DNA of 32,956 nt from Nitrospira sp. LK70 (GTDB lineage: Bacteria; Nitrospirota; Nitrospiria; Nitrospirales; Nitrospiraceae): the NCBI GenBank assembly GCA_011090425.1, contig PHGD01000046.1, positions 1-32,956 of the forward strand. The letters run 5' to 3'. The first letter of the stretch is position 1; each line of letters opens with the position of its first letter. A program made the position numbers and the translations under genes. Below the pieces are notes generated by a model, which saw only the letters and a program-made list of their open reading frames with translations, was not told the origin of the DNA and ran no database searches. Positions 16,517-26,111 of this stretch are shown here, piece after piece.

Positions 16517-17050
16517 ATGGATTGTATTCTGATTCGCCACGGGATCGCCGTAGAGCCTGATGAGTGGGAAGGGGCGGAGGAGAATCGCCCTCTCACCGAA
16601 AAGGGAAAGAATCGCACCAGGCAGGTTGCCGAAGGGTTGGCTGCGCTCGACTGTAAGCCGACCCACCTATTCACGAGTCCCTTCGTGCGGGCGTACGATA
16701 CAGCGAGGCTGGTACGCGCTGTCGTCTGTCCGACTGTGAAGGTCGAGACACGGGAAGAGTTGGCGGTCGGAGCAAAGGCTGAGCTGCTGGTCGGATTGTT
16801 CCACACTCTCCCGTCGGATGCAGTGGTGCTCTGTGTGGGGCATGAACCTCAGCTCGGTGAAGCGGTCAGCCTGTTGCTCTGTGGAAAAACCCTTCCGAAC
16901 TTTCCACTTAAGAAGGCCGGGGCCGCCTATCTTGAGATCGCAGACGGTCTTAGACCTGGCCAGGGTCGGCTGTGCTGGCTGCTTCAGCCGATGCAGCTAC
17001 GTGCCATAGGCAAGCGAATGCACGGCAAGACACGGCTGGGACAGGATTAA
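16517..17050 (+). CDS. sixA: SixA-like phosphohistidine phosphatase
   Basis: This 177-aa member of the histidine phosphatase (RHG) superfamily probably removes phosphate from phosphohistidine proteins or small phosphate esters in the cytoplasm. The catalytic LIRHGIA lies at residues 5-11 with the nucleophilic His8. An acidic loop, RPLTEKGKNRTRQVAEGL, and TSPFVRAYDTA with the second Arg follow as in SixA, and VGHEPQL (near residue 111) supplies the second catalytic His. Length fits SixA (about 160 aa) rather than phosphoglycerate mutases. A strong GAGGAGG ribosome-binding site lies just before the ATG. The gene converges on the minus-strand kinase gene; their stop codons share the palindrome TTAA at 17047-17050. 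SixA proteins are often linked to Ppx genes, and a Ppx/GppA gene is nearby. Confidence 0.85.
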   Translation: MDCILIRHGIAVEPDEWEGAEENRPLTEKGKNRTRQVAEGLAALDCKPTHLFTSPFVRAYDTARLVRAVVCPTVKVETREELAVGAKAELLVGLFHTLPSDAVVLCVGHEPQLGEAVSLLLCGKTLPNFPLKKAGAAYLEIADGLRPGQGRLCWLLQPMQLRAIGKRMHGKTRLGQD

Positions 17051-17769
17051 GGCGGCACCGTTTCGGTACCGATTGTGGGTTTGGGGTTCTGCAACACCGG
17101 GAGGATACATCCTCGGAGCTCGTCCTGAATCTCTTCGGGAGATTTTCTTGCATCGACGACACTGAAGCCAAACTCCATCGCCATCTTGTCGAATTCTTCT
17201 ATCAGCAACGATTGATATTTTTTGAAACTATCGTAGAGGTCAGCTCCGAGACGGAGGTCCATTCCGGATTCCCAGTAGTTCATCCCAGTCGTCTCGATGA
17301 CTCGAAGGGCCAGGGTTTCAACATCGATCCGCAGGTAACAAACCAGGTCGGGAATCAACGCAAACCCAAACACGTCGCGGATCCATTTGCGGTCGGCGCT
17401 CCGCACGAAGTCACGCGCGAACGCCGTGTAGATATAGCGATCCGCCAAAACCACGAATCCTGATCGTAGAGCGGGAATGACCTGGTGCTCGAGGCGATCG
17501 GCAAAATCCGTCGCATAGAGCAGGCTGAGCGACCAACGGTCGAGGATATTGCCGGCCTTCGCCATTTCGATGGTCTTGGACATGAGGTTGGAACGAGTCC
17601 AGCCGGTCGTCATCACGCCGTACCCCTGCACCTCCAGCCACTCTTGCAGTAACTCGATGTGGGTCGTTCGGCCGACTCCATCGGTTCCTTCAATGGCGAT
17701 CAACTTGCCTTTCAGATCACTCGGGTCTAGGTACTTCAAACCGTCGCCAAAAAAGCGTGCGTCGGCCAT
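17047..17769 (-). CDS. Thymidylate kinase-like protein with Arg in Walker A
   Basis: This 240-aa P-loop kinase belongs to the thymidylate kinase fold and is a paralogue of the adjacent gene at 17717-18466. The nucleotide-binding loop reads EGTDGVGRTTH (about 27-37), with Arg34 in place of the almost invariant Lys, which may lower or alter phosphoryl transfer. The substrate-side motif LADRYIYTAFARDFVR is kept, as is the MNYWESGMDL lid segment. The ATG at 17769 is preferred because GAGG lies about 6 bases before it; a GTG at 17796 is an in-frame alternative. Its start overlaps the end of the paralogue by 53 bases in another frame. The canonical role would be dTMP to dTDP, but the lysine change and duplication suggest another nucleotide role or a regulatory one. 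Confidence 0.82.
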   Translation of the reverse strand: MADARFFGDGLKYLDPSDLKGKLIAIEGTDGVGRTTHIELLQEWLEVQGYGVMTTGWTRSNLMSKTIEMAKAGNILDRWSLSLLYATDFADRLEHQVIPALRSGFVVLADRYIYTAFARDFVRSADRKWIRDVFGFALIPDLVCYLRIDVETLALRVIETTGMNYWESGMDLRLGADLYDSFKKYQSLLIEEFDKMAMEFGFSVVDARKSPEEIQDELRGCILPVLQNPKPTIGTETVPP

Positions 17770-18466
17770 AGGTGCCTCGTCTTGGTTTATAGCCACGGAG
17801 CGCTTCTTCCACCAGCGCCCTCATATGTTCCTGCTGGGTCTCGATGTCTTGGGTCGCATCCATCGTCAACAGACCATATTCATCGACGAGCTTGTCGTAT
17901 TCGGCGAGGATCCGTGATTGAAAGAGTCGGAAACTTTCTGTGATGTCCGGGCTCAGATCCATGTCCATACCGGCTTCATAGTACTTGAAATGGCCACGAG
18001 TTCCTCGCGCGAGCCGAGAGATGGCGACTTCGATGGGGACTTTGAAATAAAACGCCATATCCGGCTTGATCGCAAATGCGTAGAGTTTTCGTACCCACTC
18101 GTTCGCCACGCCTCGTACCACATCGCGCGCAAACGCCGTATACATATATCGATCGGCCAGGACAAGCATGCCTGCCTTCAGGGGAGGGAGAATCTGATGA
18201 TAGAGCCGACTGGCGAAGTCTGTGGCATGCAGCAAGCTGAACGTCGTCGGGGTGAGGCTCTTCGATTTTTTCCCTCGTTTGGTGGTTTCTTTCACGAGTG
18301 CCGAGGAATTCCATTCGGTAAAGAATACCTTGTGCCCCTTGGACTCGAGCCACTTATGCAGTAGTTGCAGTTGAGTACTTTTGCCTGACCCGTCGATGCC
18401 TTCGACGATGATCAACTTCCCCGGGTAAGGGTGACAGGCTGGCTTGAGCAGGTGAGGTTCAGTCAT
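17717..18466 (-). CDS. Thymidylate kinase family protein
   Basis: This 249-aa kinase has an intact Walker A, VEGIDGSGKSTQ (about 21-32, Lys29), LADRYMYTAFARDVVR as the DRY/substrate motif, and a lid-like FKYYEAGMDMDL. The family phosphorylates dTMP to dTDP in the cytoplasm; the YTAFARD version of the DRx region differs from standard Tmk and is shared with the neighbouring paralogue, so both may belong to a distinct subfamily. The ATG at 18466 is firm because it overlaps the TGA of the upstream ppx gene (ATGA at 18463-18466), implying translational coupling. The C-terminal tail (GYKPRRGTYGRR...) is basic and is read over the start of the next gene. Whether it is the sole Tmk of the genome cannot be told here. 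Confidence 0.85.
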   Translation of the reverse strand: MTEPHLLKPACHPYPGKLIIVEGIDGSGKSTQLQLLHKWLESKGHKVFFTEWNSSALVKETTKRGKKSKSLTPTTFSLLHATDFASRLYHQILPPLKAGMLVLADRYMYTAFARDVVRGVANEWVRKLYAFAIKPDMAFYFKVPIEVAISRLARGTRGHFKYYEAGMDMDLSPDITESFRLFQSRILAEYDKLVDEYGLLTMDATQDIETQQEHMRALVEEALRGYKPRRGTYGRRTLFWRRFEVPRPE

Positions 18467-20013
18467 GAGTGATCGGTTTTCAGTAGTCCGGAGAACTGGA
18501 CACGTCGACGGAAGACCTGCTCGAACAGGTCGGCTCTGCTCTTCGCGGCCCACAATTCCATCTCAGCGTCACCTGTCAAATGAACTTCAATGGTAATCTG
18601 TTTCCCGAACTTGACACTCAATGCCTGAACGAGCGAGAAATGCGTCCGATCGAGCCCGTCGGCGATCCGTAGCAACGAGGCAAGGAGCTTGACCACACGT
18701 TGCAAGCGAGATGTCAGACAGGCGAATGCTTCGTGCTTCAACGACGGCAAGGCCCGGCGGTGGTAGCGGGCGATGTTGGCGACCACGTCGATTTCCTCGA
18801 CTGCCAATCCACCCAAGTCACTATGTTTGATGAGATAATACGCGTGCTTGTGATGCTGCCTTGGATTGATGAGATATCCGACATCGTGCAGAATGGCGGC
18901 GTACTCCAGCCAGGTGCGCTCTTGCTGCCCCAAGCGATGCTCGCTCTTGGTTTGATCGAACAGACTCAGTGCCAAGTCGGCTACATGCAGGGAATGAGCT
19001 TCCGGTGCATGGCAGCGCCGGGCGAGGCCGATCACGTTTCGACGACGAACGTCGGGAATATCGCGTTCAGCTTTCAGCCCTTCTCGGTGCCGTACGATAA
19101 AATCATAGATGACACCCTCTCGAATAGCCTTGTCGCAGAGCGTGATCTCGTTGAGGCCGGACCGCTCCAACAGACATCTGAGGACCACGGTGGTCGGCAA
19201 CAGCGTATCGACCCGTTTGGGGTCTAGACCGGGAATCGCCAAACGAGCCTTGACCGATGACTTCGCCAATTCCGCTTCGAGCGAGCGGATATCCTTCAAG
19301 AGAATTGTGGCGAGATTATGCTGTGGCAACGGTCGTCCGGTTTGACGGAGATGAATGACTTCGCCGACATTCGCGGCCATACCGGAGGTGGCGATCAATG
19401 ACTGAAACGTCTTCATCTTGAATGATCCGAGCGCGTCGCTCAGATGTGCAAGCACGGCATCGTCCAGGGCATGCATCATCAACTCAGACGGCGGAGTCTT
19501 GGGAAGGAATTGCTCAACTAAACGGATCGCTCCGAGTTTGAGGCTCTTGCCGTGAATCAAGCCTTCTCGATTTCCCACGATCAATTCCACCGAGCCACCG
19601 CCGATATCGACGACCAATGTCGGCCCGTCCGGGAGGGCGATGCTGTGCTTGACACCCAAGAAAATCAGTCGGGCCTCTTCCGTCCCACTGATGACCCGCA
19701 CCCTCAGGCCCATTTGATCCATGATCAAGGCGACGAAATCACCGCCGTTTTGGGCTTCGCGCACGGCACTGGTCGCGACTGCGACGATGCGTTCGAACCC
19801 TTTGTTGCGGGCGAGCGTGACCAACGTCTTAAGGACTTCCAATGCACGGGTCATGGACTCTTCTGAGAGCCGCCTGGTCGCGAACACCCCGTTGCCCAGG
19901 CGCGTGATGTCCTTGAAACGGTCGAGTATCTTGAAGCTGGCATCGGGGAGAATCTCAGCCAGCACCATATGAATGGAGTTCGTCCCGATGTCGATGACGG
20001 CGAGCTTAGACAC
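18463..20013 (-). CDS. ppx: Ppx/GppA family exopolyphosphatase/pppGpp phosphatase
   Basis: This 516-aa ASKHA-fold phosphatase hydrolyses polyphosphate ends and/or pppGpp in the cytoplasm. The N-terminal phosphate-binding loop VIDIGTNSIHMVLAE lies at residues 6-20, the second loop VVDIGGGSVELIVG at about 134-147, and the catalytic-type segment SGTEEARLIFLGV at about 109-121. From about residue 320 the protein carries the C-terminal HD-like domain with HVADLALSLFDQ and AAILHDVGYLINPRQHHKHAYYLI, as in full-length Ppx/GppA enzymes. It starts with GTG at 20013 and overlaps the downstream kinase gene by ATGA. A perfect TTGACA box lies on the minus strand at 20073-20068, upstream of the start, but the -10 box is poor. 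Whether polyP or pppGpp is the main substrate is not decidable by eye. Confidence 0.9.
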   Translation of the reverse strand: MSKLAVIDIGTNSIHMVLAEILPDASFKILDRFKDITRLGNGVFATRRLSEESMTRALEVLKTLVTLARNKGFERIVAVATSAVREAQNGGDFVALIMDQMGLRVRVISGTEEARLIFLGVKHSIALPDGPTLVVDIGGGSVELIVGNREGLIHGKSLKLGAIRLVEQFLPKTPPSELMMHALDDAVLAHLSDALGSFKMKTFQSLIATSGMAANVGEVIHLRQTGRPLPQHNLATILLKDIRSLEAELAKSSVKARLAIPGLDPKRVDTLLPTTVVLRCLLERSGLNEITLCDKAIREGVIYDFIVRHREGLKAERDIPDVRRRNVIGLARRCHAPEAHSLHVADLALSLFDQTKSEHRLGQQERTWLEYAAILHDVGYLINPRQHHKHAYYLIKHSDLGGLAVEEIDVVANIARYHRRALPSLKHEAFACLTSRLQRVVKLLASLLRIADGLDRTHFSLVQALSVKFGKQITIEVHLTGDAEMELWAAKSRADLFEQVFRRRVQFSGLLKTDHS

Positions 20014-20135
20014 AGCAGTTCCCTATGATTGCAGAATCGACGGACCTTAATGAAAGAGGAGGTAGCCTGTCAATAATCAAAGTGTAAACCGTGCGGTACA
20101 TGCACATGGCAGCTCGGGAGCACGGCGGAGAAGGA

Positions 20136-20708
20136 TTATTTGACGACGAAATGGACGCTCCGGTTTCTCTGTCTGCATTCGTTGGTATACTCAAAACACA
20201 GCGGGCGATCTTTCCCATAACTGGTTGTCCGGACATCGATGAAGATCCCCAGTTCTTGAAGGTAGGATTTCACATTCTTGGCTCGACGCTCGCCCAGCAC
20301 GAGATTGTACGTTGATGTGCCGAATTCATCACCACGCCCTTCCAGGAGGAGGCCTGCCACCCGGTCCTGTTGCAGTTGCTTGGCATCGACCTCCAAGACG
20401 CGCATCGCAGCCATCTGGATGGTGACCTGATCAAAATCGAACAGGACGTCGCTCAATGTCCCATCGGAGAGGCCGGTGGCGTTTCGAGACAAGAGCTCTG
20501 ATTGCATGCCCAGGCTTGTTCGCGAGTCGGTCAGTTGGCCGTCGTCAGGAGGAATCTCTTTAATCGCGGGTTCCTTGATCAGTTCTGCTTGTCCGGACTC
20601 TTCGTGACCAGATTCCGATCCCCACCACCCTGTTATTGCGCAACCCTGTATGAGGAGAAGGGTGAAGACGGATAGGGTCGATGCCATGATACCGTGCACC
20701 TGTCTCAT
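20136..20708 (-). CDS. pal: Peptidoglycan-associated (Pal/OmpA-like) lipoprotein
   Basis: This 190-aa lipoprotein is anchored in the outer membrane. The signal peptide ends in LLIQGC, with the lipid-bearing Cys at residue 23. Residues about 85-190 form an OmpA C-terminal domain: VLFDFDQVTIQ, LLLEGRGDEFGTSTYNLVLGERRAKNVKSYL split by short variable parts, then SYGKDRPLCFE and RQRNRSVHFVV, very like Pal. The residues that bind diaminopimelate (the GxxDxxG...NLxLGxRRA arrangement) are kept, although the usual GHCDERG is GRGDEFG. It would tie peptidoglycan to the outer membrane. Tol genes are not in this window. It follows the DUF255 fusion gene by about 33 bases on the same strand. Confidence 0.88.
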   Translation of the reverse strand: MRQVHGIMASTLSVFTLLLIQGCAITGWWGSESGHEESGQAELIKEPAIKEIPPDDGQLTDSRTSLGMQSELLSRNATGLSDGTLSDVLFDFDQVTIQMAAMRVLEVDAKQLQQDRVAGLLLEGRGDEFGTSTYNLVLGERRAKNVKSYLQELGIFIDVRTTSYGKDRPLCFEYTNECRQRNRSVHFVVK

Positions 20709-20741
20709 AGATGGTCCCCAGAGTGAAGGACGAGCCGATCG

Positions 20742-23700
20742 TTATCGAGGAAGCATCTTCGCTTCTTCATAGATCGGCCGCGTATCTGTGATCGGTTCCC
20801 ATTGTAAGACTGCCAACGAATCCTCAACGTATTTCGGCACGCGCATGCCGTTTAACACGCAGGTGACTCCGGGCGTACTCGTGAGAAGCCACAGCATTTT
20901 TTGTGACAGCGAAGCGGTGCGGTGTGAAGTCGGCAGGAGCGGGTCGATCGTTTGGGCGATGTGACGGGTCTGTGCTTGGCTTCGCAAGGTCGCTTCGCGC
21001 CGGAACCCCCGCAGCAGAGTCAGCAGCTCCGGAATGTAGCGTTGACGCCAGCGTTCCCATTGTTCGACCACGTCTCCGGAAAGCTGGTGCGAGAGCAACT
21101 GTAAGACTTGGTTGGTGCGTGGGGCGATCATCTGATGCTCAATTTGTTCCCAATGTTCGATCCCCTGTATCTGCCCATGAATACGACGCAGTTCGGCAGA
21201 CCAATTGAAATAATCTGACGGGGCTGTCTCTGTTCCGGAGGCTGGAATAGTCGGTGAGATGGCAGTACGGTATTCCTGTTCGAGTGCCCCGACCTTGCTC
21301 AGCTGTTGATCGACGTCGAGAGGCGGGTCTTCGAGCGGGAGATCCGCCAGCCGCAGCATCCTGTTGTGAGACAACATAGCATTCAATGGTCGATTCACCA
21401 AGATGGCGATGTGTTTCTGACGCGCGTACTCAAGGACGGTCTGAGAGCCGGACCGTCCAGTATTGGCGCTAACGGCGGCTCCGGATTCGAAGAGATTCAT
21501 CGGGCATTGGAGGACTTGAAAGTGATGAGTAGAAGCTCCTACAGATTTGGCGGCGGCTTCGGCCGCTTGGATCATCAGCGACAGAGAGGTGGCCTCCGGA
21601 TTATCGGCAGCAGACGTGGCGGTGTTGGATGATACACCGTAATAGGCGAGTCGACCTGCCGTGATTTGCGTTTCGAAGTAGACGAACGCCCGCTCGAGTC
21701 GACCATAGAAGTCCTCACGAATGTTCTCCAGGTTGTCGTCTCCACGATGCGCCGCCTCTGACAAGAAATATTCGGGATTGTGCAAAAGGCAGATATCGAG
21801 CGTTGCAAGCCCAAGCCGATCCAAAGACAGCGTCAGCTGGTCCGCCAAGAATTCCGGATGAATGCAATGCCAAATACCCTCCCCATACTTCACCAGTTCG
21901 GGGTAGGGACGGCGCGACCGTTCTTTGGCTTCGGCAAGTTTGAGATTCTGCCCCTGAAGATACCCGATTTTGGAGACGACGATGATTTCGTCACGGCGAA
22001 CCTCACCCGAGGCAACAAGCTCGGCCAGCACAGACCCCACCAACCGTTCGCTATCGCCGTCGGTGTAATTCGTCGAGGTGTCGATAAGATTGCAAGACGA
22101 TCGCAACGCCATTTTCAACGCTTCGCGGTGTTGAACATGCTGCATATCAACGCGATAGGTTCCGAACCCTAACCTGGTCGTGGTCAAGCCGGTTGCACCG
22201 AGCACCGTGAAGCCGTTTGCCGAGCCTGCCTCGCCTGCCCGTGCCATTACCCGAGATGCATAGGTCGCCGTACCCTGGGCTGTTGCGCTTCCTGCGAGAC
22301 TGACGCCCTGCAGCAACCTTGGGTCAGCTCCGCGATCCGTCGATACAGTCTGGTCTGCCTGCAACGCTGCTTCGACGGAACGAGAATCGGTGATCGGTTG
22401 CCGGCATGTGTAATTCCGACAGATATAGAGTGTTGGTTGTCCGGAAATGGCCGGCCTATCGCGTAAGAGTGGAAGCGAAGTTGGTTGCCCCGGAGAACCA
22501 GTCGCCAGGATGCGGTTGGGAAGGTAGTAGCGCGCCACCGCATCACGAAGGGCGCGAAAATTGTCCTGTGGGCTGTCACCCACGAGGGCCAGTTCCACCG
22601 GTCCTTCGGTGAGAAAATCCACCACGGCCAGACTCTTGGCGAACGCGCGGGGGTAACGGGCTATTTGCCGACCATAGGCGCGTACGGCAGCAGCCGCGGC
22701 GCGGCGCCAATCCTCGCGATCAAAGTGGAAAGACAGTCGGGCCAATGCTGAAGCGGCGACGGCGTTGGCGCTGGGCGTGGCTCCATCCATACCGTCTCGG
22801 TGTCGGAGAATGAGGGATTCATGGTGTTGTGCTGTCGTGAAAAACCCGCCCTGTTCCTGATCCATAAAGTCGCTGATCAGGTACCCTGCCAGCCGGCCGG
22901 CTGCCTGAAGGTAGGACTCCGGGGAACCGGCTTCATACAGATCCACCAATCCCTCTGTCAGGTACGCATAATCTTCAAGATAGGCGTCGAGATGGGCGCG
23001 ATCGTCGCGTGATGTGCGCAGCAAGCGACCGTCCGGCTTGGCGTGACTGCGCAGCAGAAAATCGGCCGTGCGTTGAGCGCTTTCGAGATACTCGGCCTGT
23101 CCAAAGACTCGGGCCGCCTCGGCCATGGCCGACAGCATCATGCCGTTCCATGCGGTGATCACCTTGTCGTCCAGTCCGGGGGGGATGCGATGTCGGCGTG
23201 CTTCGTACAACAGGGGCTTCACACGAGATGCGAGCTCCGTCAACTCGTCCCTCGTCAGATTCAGCTGTTTGGCTACGTCTTCGAGAGGCCGCAGTCGGTT
23301 GGGGATGTTCGTGTGTTCCCAATTGCCTGATTCCGTGATGTCATAGAGCGCGCAAAATCTCCGTGCATCTTCGTCGTGCTTGAGTACGTTTCGCACTTCG
23401 GTCGGAGTCCAAACAAAGAACTTTCCTTCGATGCCGTCAGAGTCGGCATCCGTCGATGAGTAAAAGCCGCCTTCAGGCCCTGTCATTTCCCGGCGCACAT
23501 AGTCGAGCACCTCGGTGGCCACCTGTCGATAGAGAGGCTTCTTGGTGACTTGATAGGCCTCGACATACACACGTGCCAGAAGAGCGTTGTCATAGAGCAT
23601 TTTTTCAAAATGCGGCACCAGCCATCGGGCATCGGTCGAATAGCGCGCAAAACCACCGCCGATGTGGTCGTAGATTCCCCCGGCCGCCATCATGTCGAGA

Positions 23701-24422
23701 GTTTTGGTCACCATCGTGAGCGTGTGGGGATTGCCCGAGCGTCGATGGCTGCGGAGTAAGAACGACAAGCCCATGGCCGGGGGAAACTTGGGTGCTGTGC
23801 CGAATCCACCATGCGTCTCGTCGAACTCGTCTTTGAACTGGCCGACGGCTTCTTCGAGCACCGATTCGCTGACGGAGATGGGAGAGGGGAGTTGTCTCAA
23901 ACCTTGCAACTGGGCCGTCAGCTCTTTGGCCTGTTCCAAGACTTCCGAGGGGCGTGTGTCCCAATAGTCCGCAATCTTCTTTAGGATATTGCCGAAGCCA
24001 GGCCGTCCCCACCGGTCCTCAGGAGGAAAATACGTGCCTGCGAAAAACGGCTCTTGAGCGGGCGTCAGAAACACCGTCATGGGCCACCCGCCTTGGCCCT
24101 GATTCATGGTGACCGTGGCGGCCATGTAGATCTCATCGAGATCAGGTCGCTCCTCCCGGTCCACCTTAATGCAGATAAACCACCGATTCATGAGCTCTGC
24201 AATCGCCTCGTTCTCAAACGATTCCCGTTCCATGACATGGCACCAGTGGCAGGCGGAATAGCCGATCGAGAGCAGGATGGGACGATTCTTCGTCTTCGCC
24301 AGTTGTAGTGCTTCTTGCCCCCAGGGGTACCAGTCTACGGGGTTGTAGGTATGTTGCAGCAGGTAGGGACTGGTTTCATGAATGAGTCGATTGGGAATAC
24401 GTTTCTCAGGAGCGGATGACAT
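20742..24422 (-). CDS. DUF255 thioredoxin-like (YyaL) / aldo-keto reductase fusion
   Basis: This unusually long protein (1226 aa) joins two complete units. Residues 1-690 form the YyaL/spermatogenesis-associated 20 family: [14 protein letters not shown], the thioredoxin-type CHWC at 58-61, [23 protein letters not shown] and [10 protein letters not shown], then an (alpha/alpha)6-barrel part with [15 protein letters not shown] and ending with YICRNYTC. After a linker, residues about 737-1226 form an aldo/keto reductase: LGFGTYRVD, the catalytic Asp/Tyr in LIDTSTNY (about 781 and 786), Lys in VVSKIGY (about 818), and His in LLHNPE (about 881). A helical insert of about 120 residues precedes the final [10 protein letters not shown] strand. 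No signal peptide is seen, so it is probably cytoplasmic. A redox role is likely; substrates are unknown. Confidence 0.88.
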   Translation of the reverse strand: MSSAPEKRIPNRLIHETSPYLLQHTYNPVDWYPWGQEALQLAKTKNRPILLSIGYSACHWCHVMERESFENEAIAELMNRWFICIKVDREERPDLDEIYMAATVTMNQGQGGWPMTVFLTPAQEPFFAGTYFPPEDRWGRPGFGNILKKIADYWDTRPSEVLEQAKELTAQLQGLRQLPSPISVSESVLEEAVGQFKDEFDETHGGFGTAPKFPPAMGLSFLLRSHRRSGNPHTLTMVTKTLDMMAAGGIYDHIGGGFARYSTDARWLVPHFEKMLYDNALLARVYVEAYQVTKKPLYRQVATEVLDYVRREMTGPEGGFYSSTDADSDGIEGKFFVWTPTEVRNVLKHDEDARRFCALYDITESGNWEHTNIPNRLRPLEDVAKQLNLTRDELTELASRVKPLLYEARRHRIPPGLDDKVITAWNGMMLSAMAEAARVFGQAEYLESAQRTADFLLRSHAKPDGRLLRTSRDDRAHLDAYLEDYAYLTEGLVDLYEAGSPESYLQAAGRLAGYLISDFMDQEQGGFFTTAQHHESLILRHRDGMDGATPSANAVAASALARLSFHFDREDWRRAAAAAVRAYGRQIARYPRAFAKSLAVVDFLTEGPVELALVGDSPQDNFRALRDAVARYYLPNRILATGSPGQPTSLPLLRDRPAISGQPTLYICRNYTCRQPITDSRSVEAALQADQTVSTDRGADPRLLQGVSLAGSATAQGTATYASRVMARAGEAGSANGFTVLGATGLTTTRLGFGTYRVDMQHVQHREALKMALRSSCNLIDTSTNYTDGDSERLVGSVLAELVASGEVRRDEIIVVSKIGYLQGQNLKLAEAKERSRRPYPELVKYGEGIWHCIHPEFLADQLTLSLDRLGLATLDICLLHNPEYFLSEAAHRGDDNLENIREDFYGRLERAFVYFETQITAGRLAYYGVSSNTATSAADNPEATSLSLMIQAAEAAAKSVGASTHHFQVLQCPMNLFESGAAVSANTGRSGSQTVLEYARQKHIAILVNRPLNAMLSHNRMLRLADLPLEDPPLDVDQQLSKVGALEQEYRTAISPTIPASGTETAPSDYFNWSAELRRIHGQIQGIEHWEQIEHQMIAPRTNQVLQLLSHQLSGDVVEQWERWRQRYIPELLTLLRGFRREATLRSQAQTRHIAQTIDPLLPTSHRTASLSQKMLWLLTSTPGVTCVLNGMRVPKYVEDSLAVLQWEPITDTRPIYEEAKMLPR

Positions 24423-24567
24423 TGGGCCAACCTAGCATCGTGACGAGAACAGCGTCAACGGAGGCGTGGGACGCGCCGCGTTCCAGTCCGGTCGATGTCG
24501 GAAATTCTGATCTTACCGTACGTAAATGAAAATGAAGTTGTGATAGTCTAAGAAAATCAGGACACGA

Positions 24568-26010
24568 ATGAGAGAGATCGGCCCATACTCCAATTACCGT
24601 TTGACGGTTCGCCTCGAATTAGCGAACAAGCCCGGCATCTTTGCCAGAGTGGCTGCGCTGTTGGCGGAAGAACAGGCCAACCTCGGCGCTGTCGATATTG
24701 TGTCGGCGACGAAGACCCGCATGGTTCGGGATATCACGTTCGATGTTCAGAGTGAGCAGCATGGCGAAAGAGTGCTCGCTCGGTTGGGCGAGTTGCCGGA
24801 CGTCATCGTGCTCTCTGCATCCGATCGAATTTTCCTCCTCCATCTTGGAGGCAAGATTCGGGTGGGGAACAAGTTCCCGATCAGTACCAGACACGTGCTC
24901 TCCATGGTGTATACACCGGGTGTCGGTCGTGTTTCTCAAGCGATCGCGAAAGACAAGTCGAAAGTCTACACCTTCACGAGCAAGAGCAATAGCGTGGCGG
25001 TCGTCTCGGACGGGTCCGCGGTGTTGGGGCTGGGCAATCTTGGTCCGGAGGCGGCCCTCCCTGTCATGGAAGGCAAGGTGATGCTCTTTAAAGAGTTGGC
25101 GAATATCAATGCCTGGCCGATCTGCCTGAATACGCAAGAGCCGGACGAAATCGTGCGGATCATCCAAGGTATCGCACCTGGATTCGGCGGCATCAATTTA
25201 GAAGACATCAGCGCCCCACGTTGCTTCGAGATCGAGCAAGAACTAAAACAATCGCTTGATATTCCTGTGATGCATGATGACCAGCACGGCACGGCCGTCG
25301 TCCTGCTGGCCGCTTTGACAAACGCCCTCAGAGTCACCGGAAAACAACTCGAGCAAGTTCGCATCGTCGTGAACGGTCTCGGCGCCGCGGGTACGGCTTG
25401 CTGTCGAATCTTGTTGGCTGCCGGCGCGACACATCTGCTGGGATGCGACAAGGAGGGCATCATCCTGTACGGCGAAGCCGAGCAACTACGAGCCTGCCGA
25501 ACCGATCTTCGCGCCTGTTTGGTGCCGCACAGTCCGAAAGGAACCTTACGTGATGCGCTGAAAGGCGCCGATGTCTTTATCGGTCTGTCCGTGGGCAACG
25601 TGGTGACGGTCGACGATCTCGATCTGATGGCTCCAGATCGGATCGTTTTCGCGTTGGCCAACCCAGATCCGGAAGTTTCGCCCGAGCTTGGGGTTTCCCA
25701 CTGTGGGATCTTTGCGACGGGGCGATCGGATTATCCGAATCAGATTAACAATGCCCTGGCCTTCCCAGGAATTTTCCGCGGTGCGCTCGATGTCCAAGCC
25801 GGCGAGATCAACGAGGCCATGAAGCTGGCCGCGGCACAGGCTATCGCCCAGGTCATTCCGGAAAATACGTTGAGCGAGGACTATATCATCCCCAGCGTTT
25901 TTGACAAGGACGTTGTCCCGCTGGTCGCGCGGGCGGTCGCTGCCGCTGCGCGCGCCAGCGGAGTAGCCAGGCGACGGGCTAAGGCGGATGATCCCTCCAT
26001 CCTTGAGTAA
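24568..26010 (+). CDS. NAD(P)-dependent malic enzyme with N-terminal ACT domain
   Basis: This 480-aa protein probably carries out oxidative decarboxylation of malate to pyruvate. Residues 10-85 form an ACT-type regulatory domain (LTVRLELANKPGIFARVAAL, then DITFDV), suggesting control by a small ligand such as an amino acid. The catalytic part follows: VYTPGVGRVSQAIA (about 112-125), the Tyr/Lys region, LEDISAPRCFEIEQEL (about 211-226) with metal-binding acidic residues, IPVMHDDQHGTAVV (about 231-244), and a Rossmann NAD domain with VVNGLGAAGTACCRILL (about 267-283). It ends with the usual FALANPDPEVSP region. The length fits the ACT-containing bacterial malic enzymes. An AGGA ribosome-binding site precedes the ATG. 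In a chemolithoautotroph it would link C4 acids and pyruvate. Confidence 0.9.
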   Translation: MREIGPYSNYRLTVRLELANKPGIFARVAALLAEEQANLGAVDIVSATKTRMVRDITFDVQSEQHGERVLARLGELPDVIVLSASDRIFLLHLGGKIRVGNKFPISTRHVLSMVYTPGVGRVSQAIAKDKSKVYTFTSKSNSVAVVSDGSAVLGLGNLGPEAALPVMEGKVMLFKELANINAWPICLNTQEPDEIVRIIQGIAPGFGGINLEDISAPRCFEIEQELKQSLDIPVMHDDQHGTAVVLLAALTNALRVTGKQLEQVRIVVNGLGAAGTACCRILLAAGATHLLGCDKEGIILYGEAEQLRACRTDLRACLVPHSPKGTLRDALKGADVFIGLSVGNVVTVDDLDLMAPDRIVFALANPDPEVSPELGVSHCGIFATGRSDYPNQINNALAFPGIFRGALDVQAGEINEAMKLAAAQAIAQVIPENTLSEDYIIPSVFDKDVVPLVARAVAAAARASGVARRRAKADDPSILE

Positions 26011-26111
26011 GCGTCACGTCGCTCCCATGGGAAACAACCAATCTGTTGCGGTCTTCAGGCTATCCTGGTGGCTGTGGTACAATGCGCCCTTCTTGGAAGT
26101 CCGAGGGGGGC

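Noticed and set aside
20044-20073. Possible sigma-70 promoter for ppx on the minus strand
   Set aside because: The -35 box is a perfect TTGACA, but the best -10 candidate matches only three of six positions at an 18-base spacing, so it is not listed as a feature.
24966-25661. 231-codon minus-strand frame
   Set aside because: It is the antisense shadow of the malic enzyme gene; the Ser/Arg/Pro-rich composition is typical of antisense frames.
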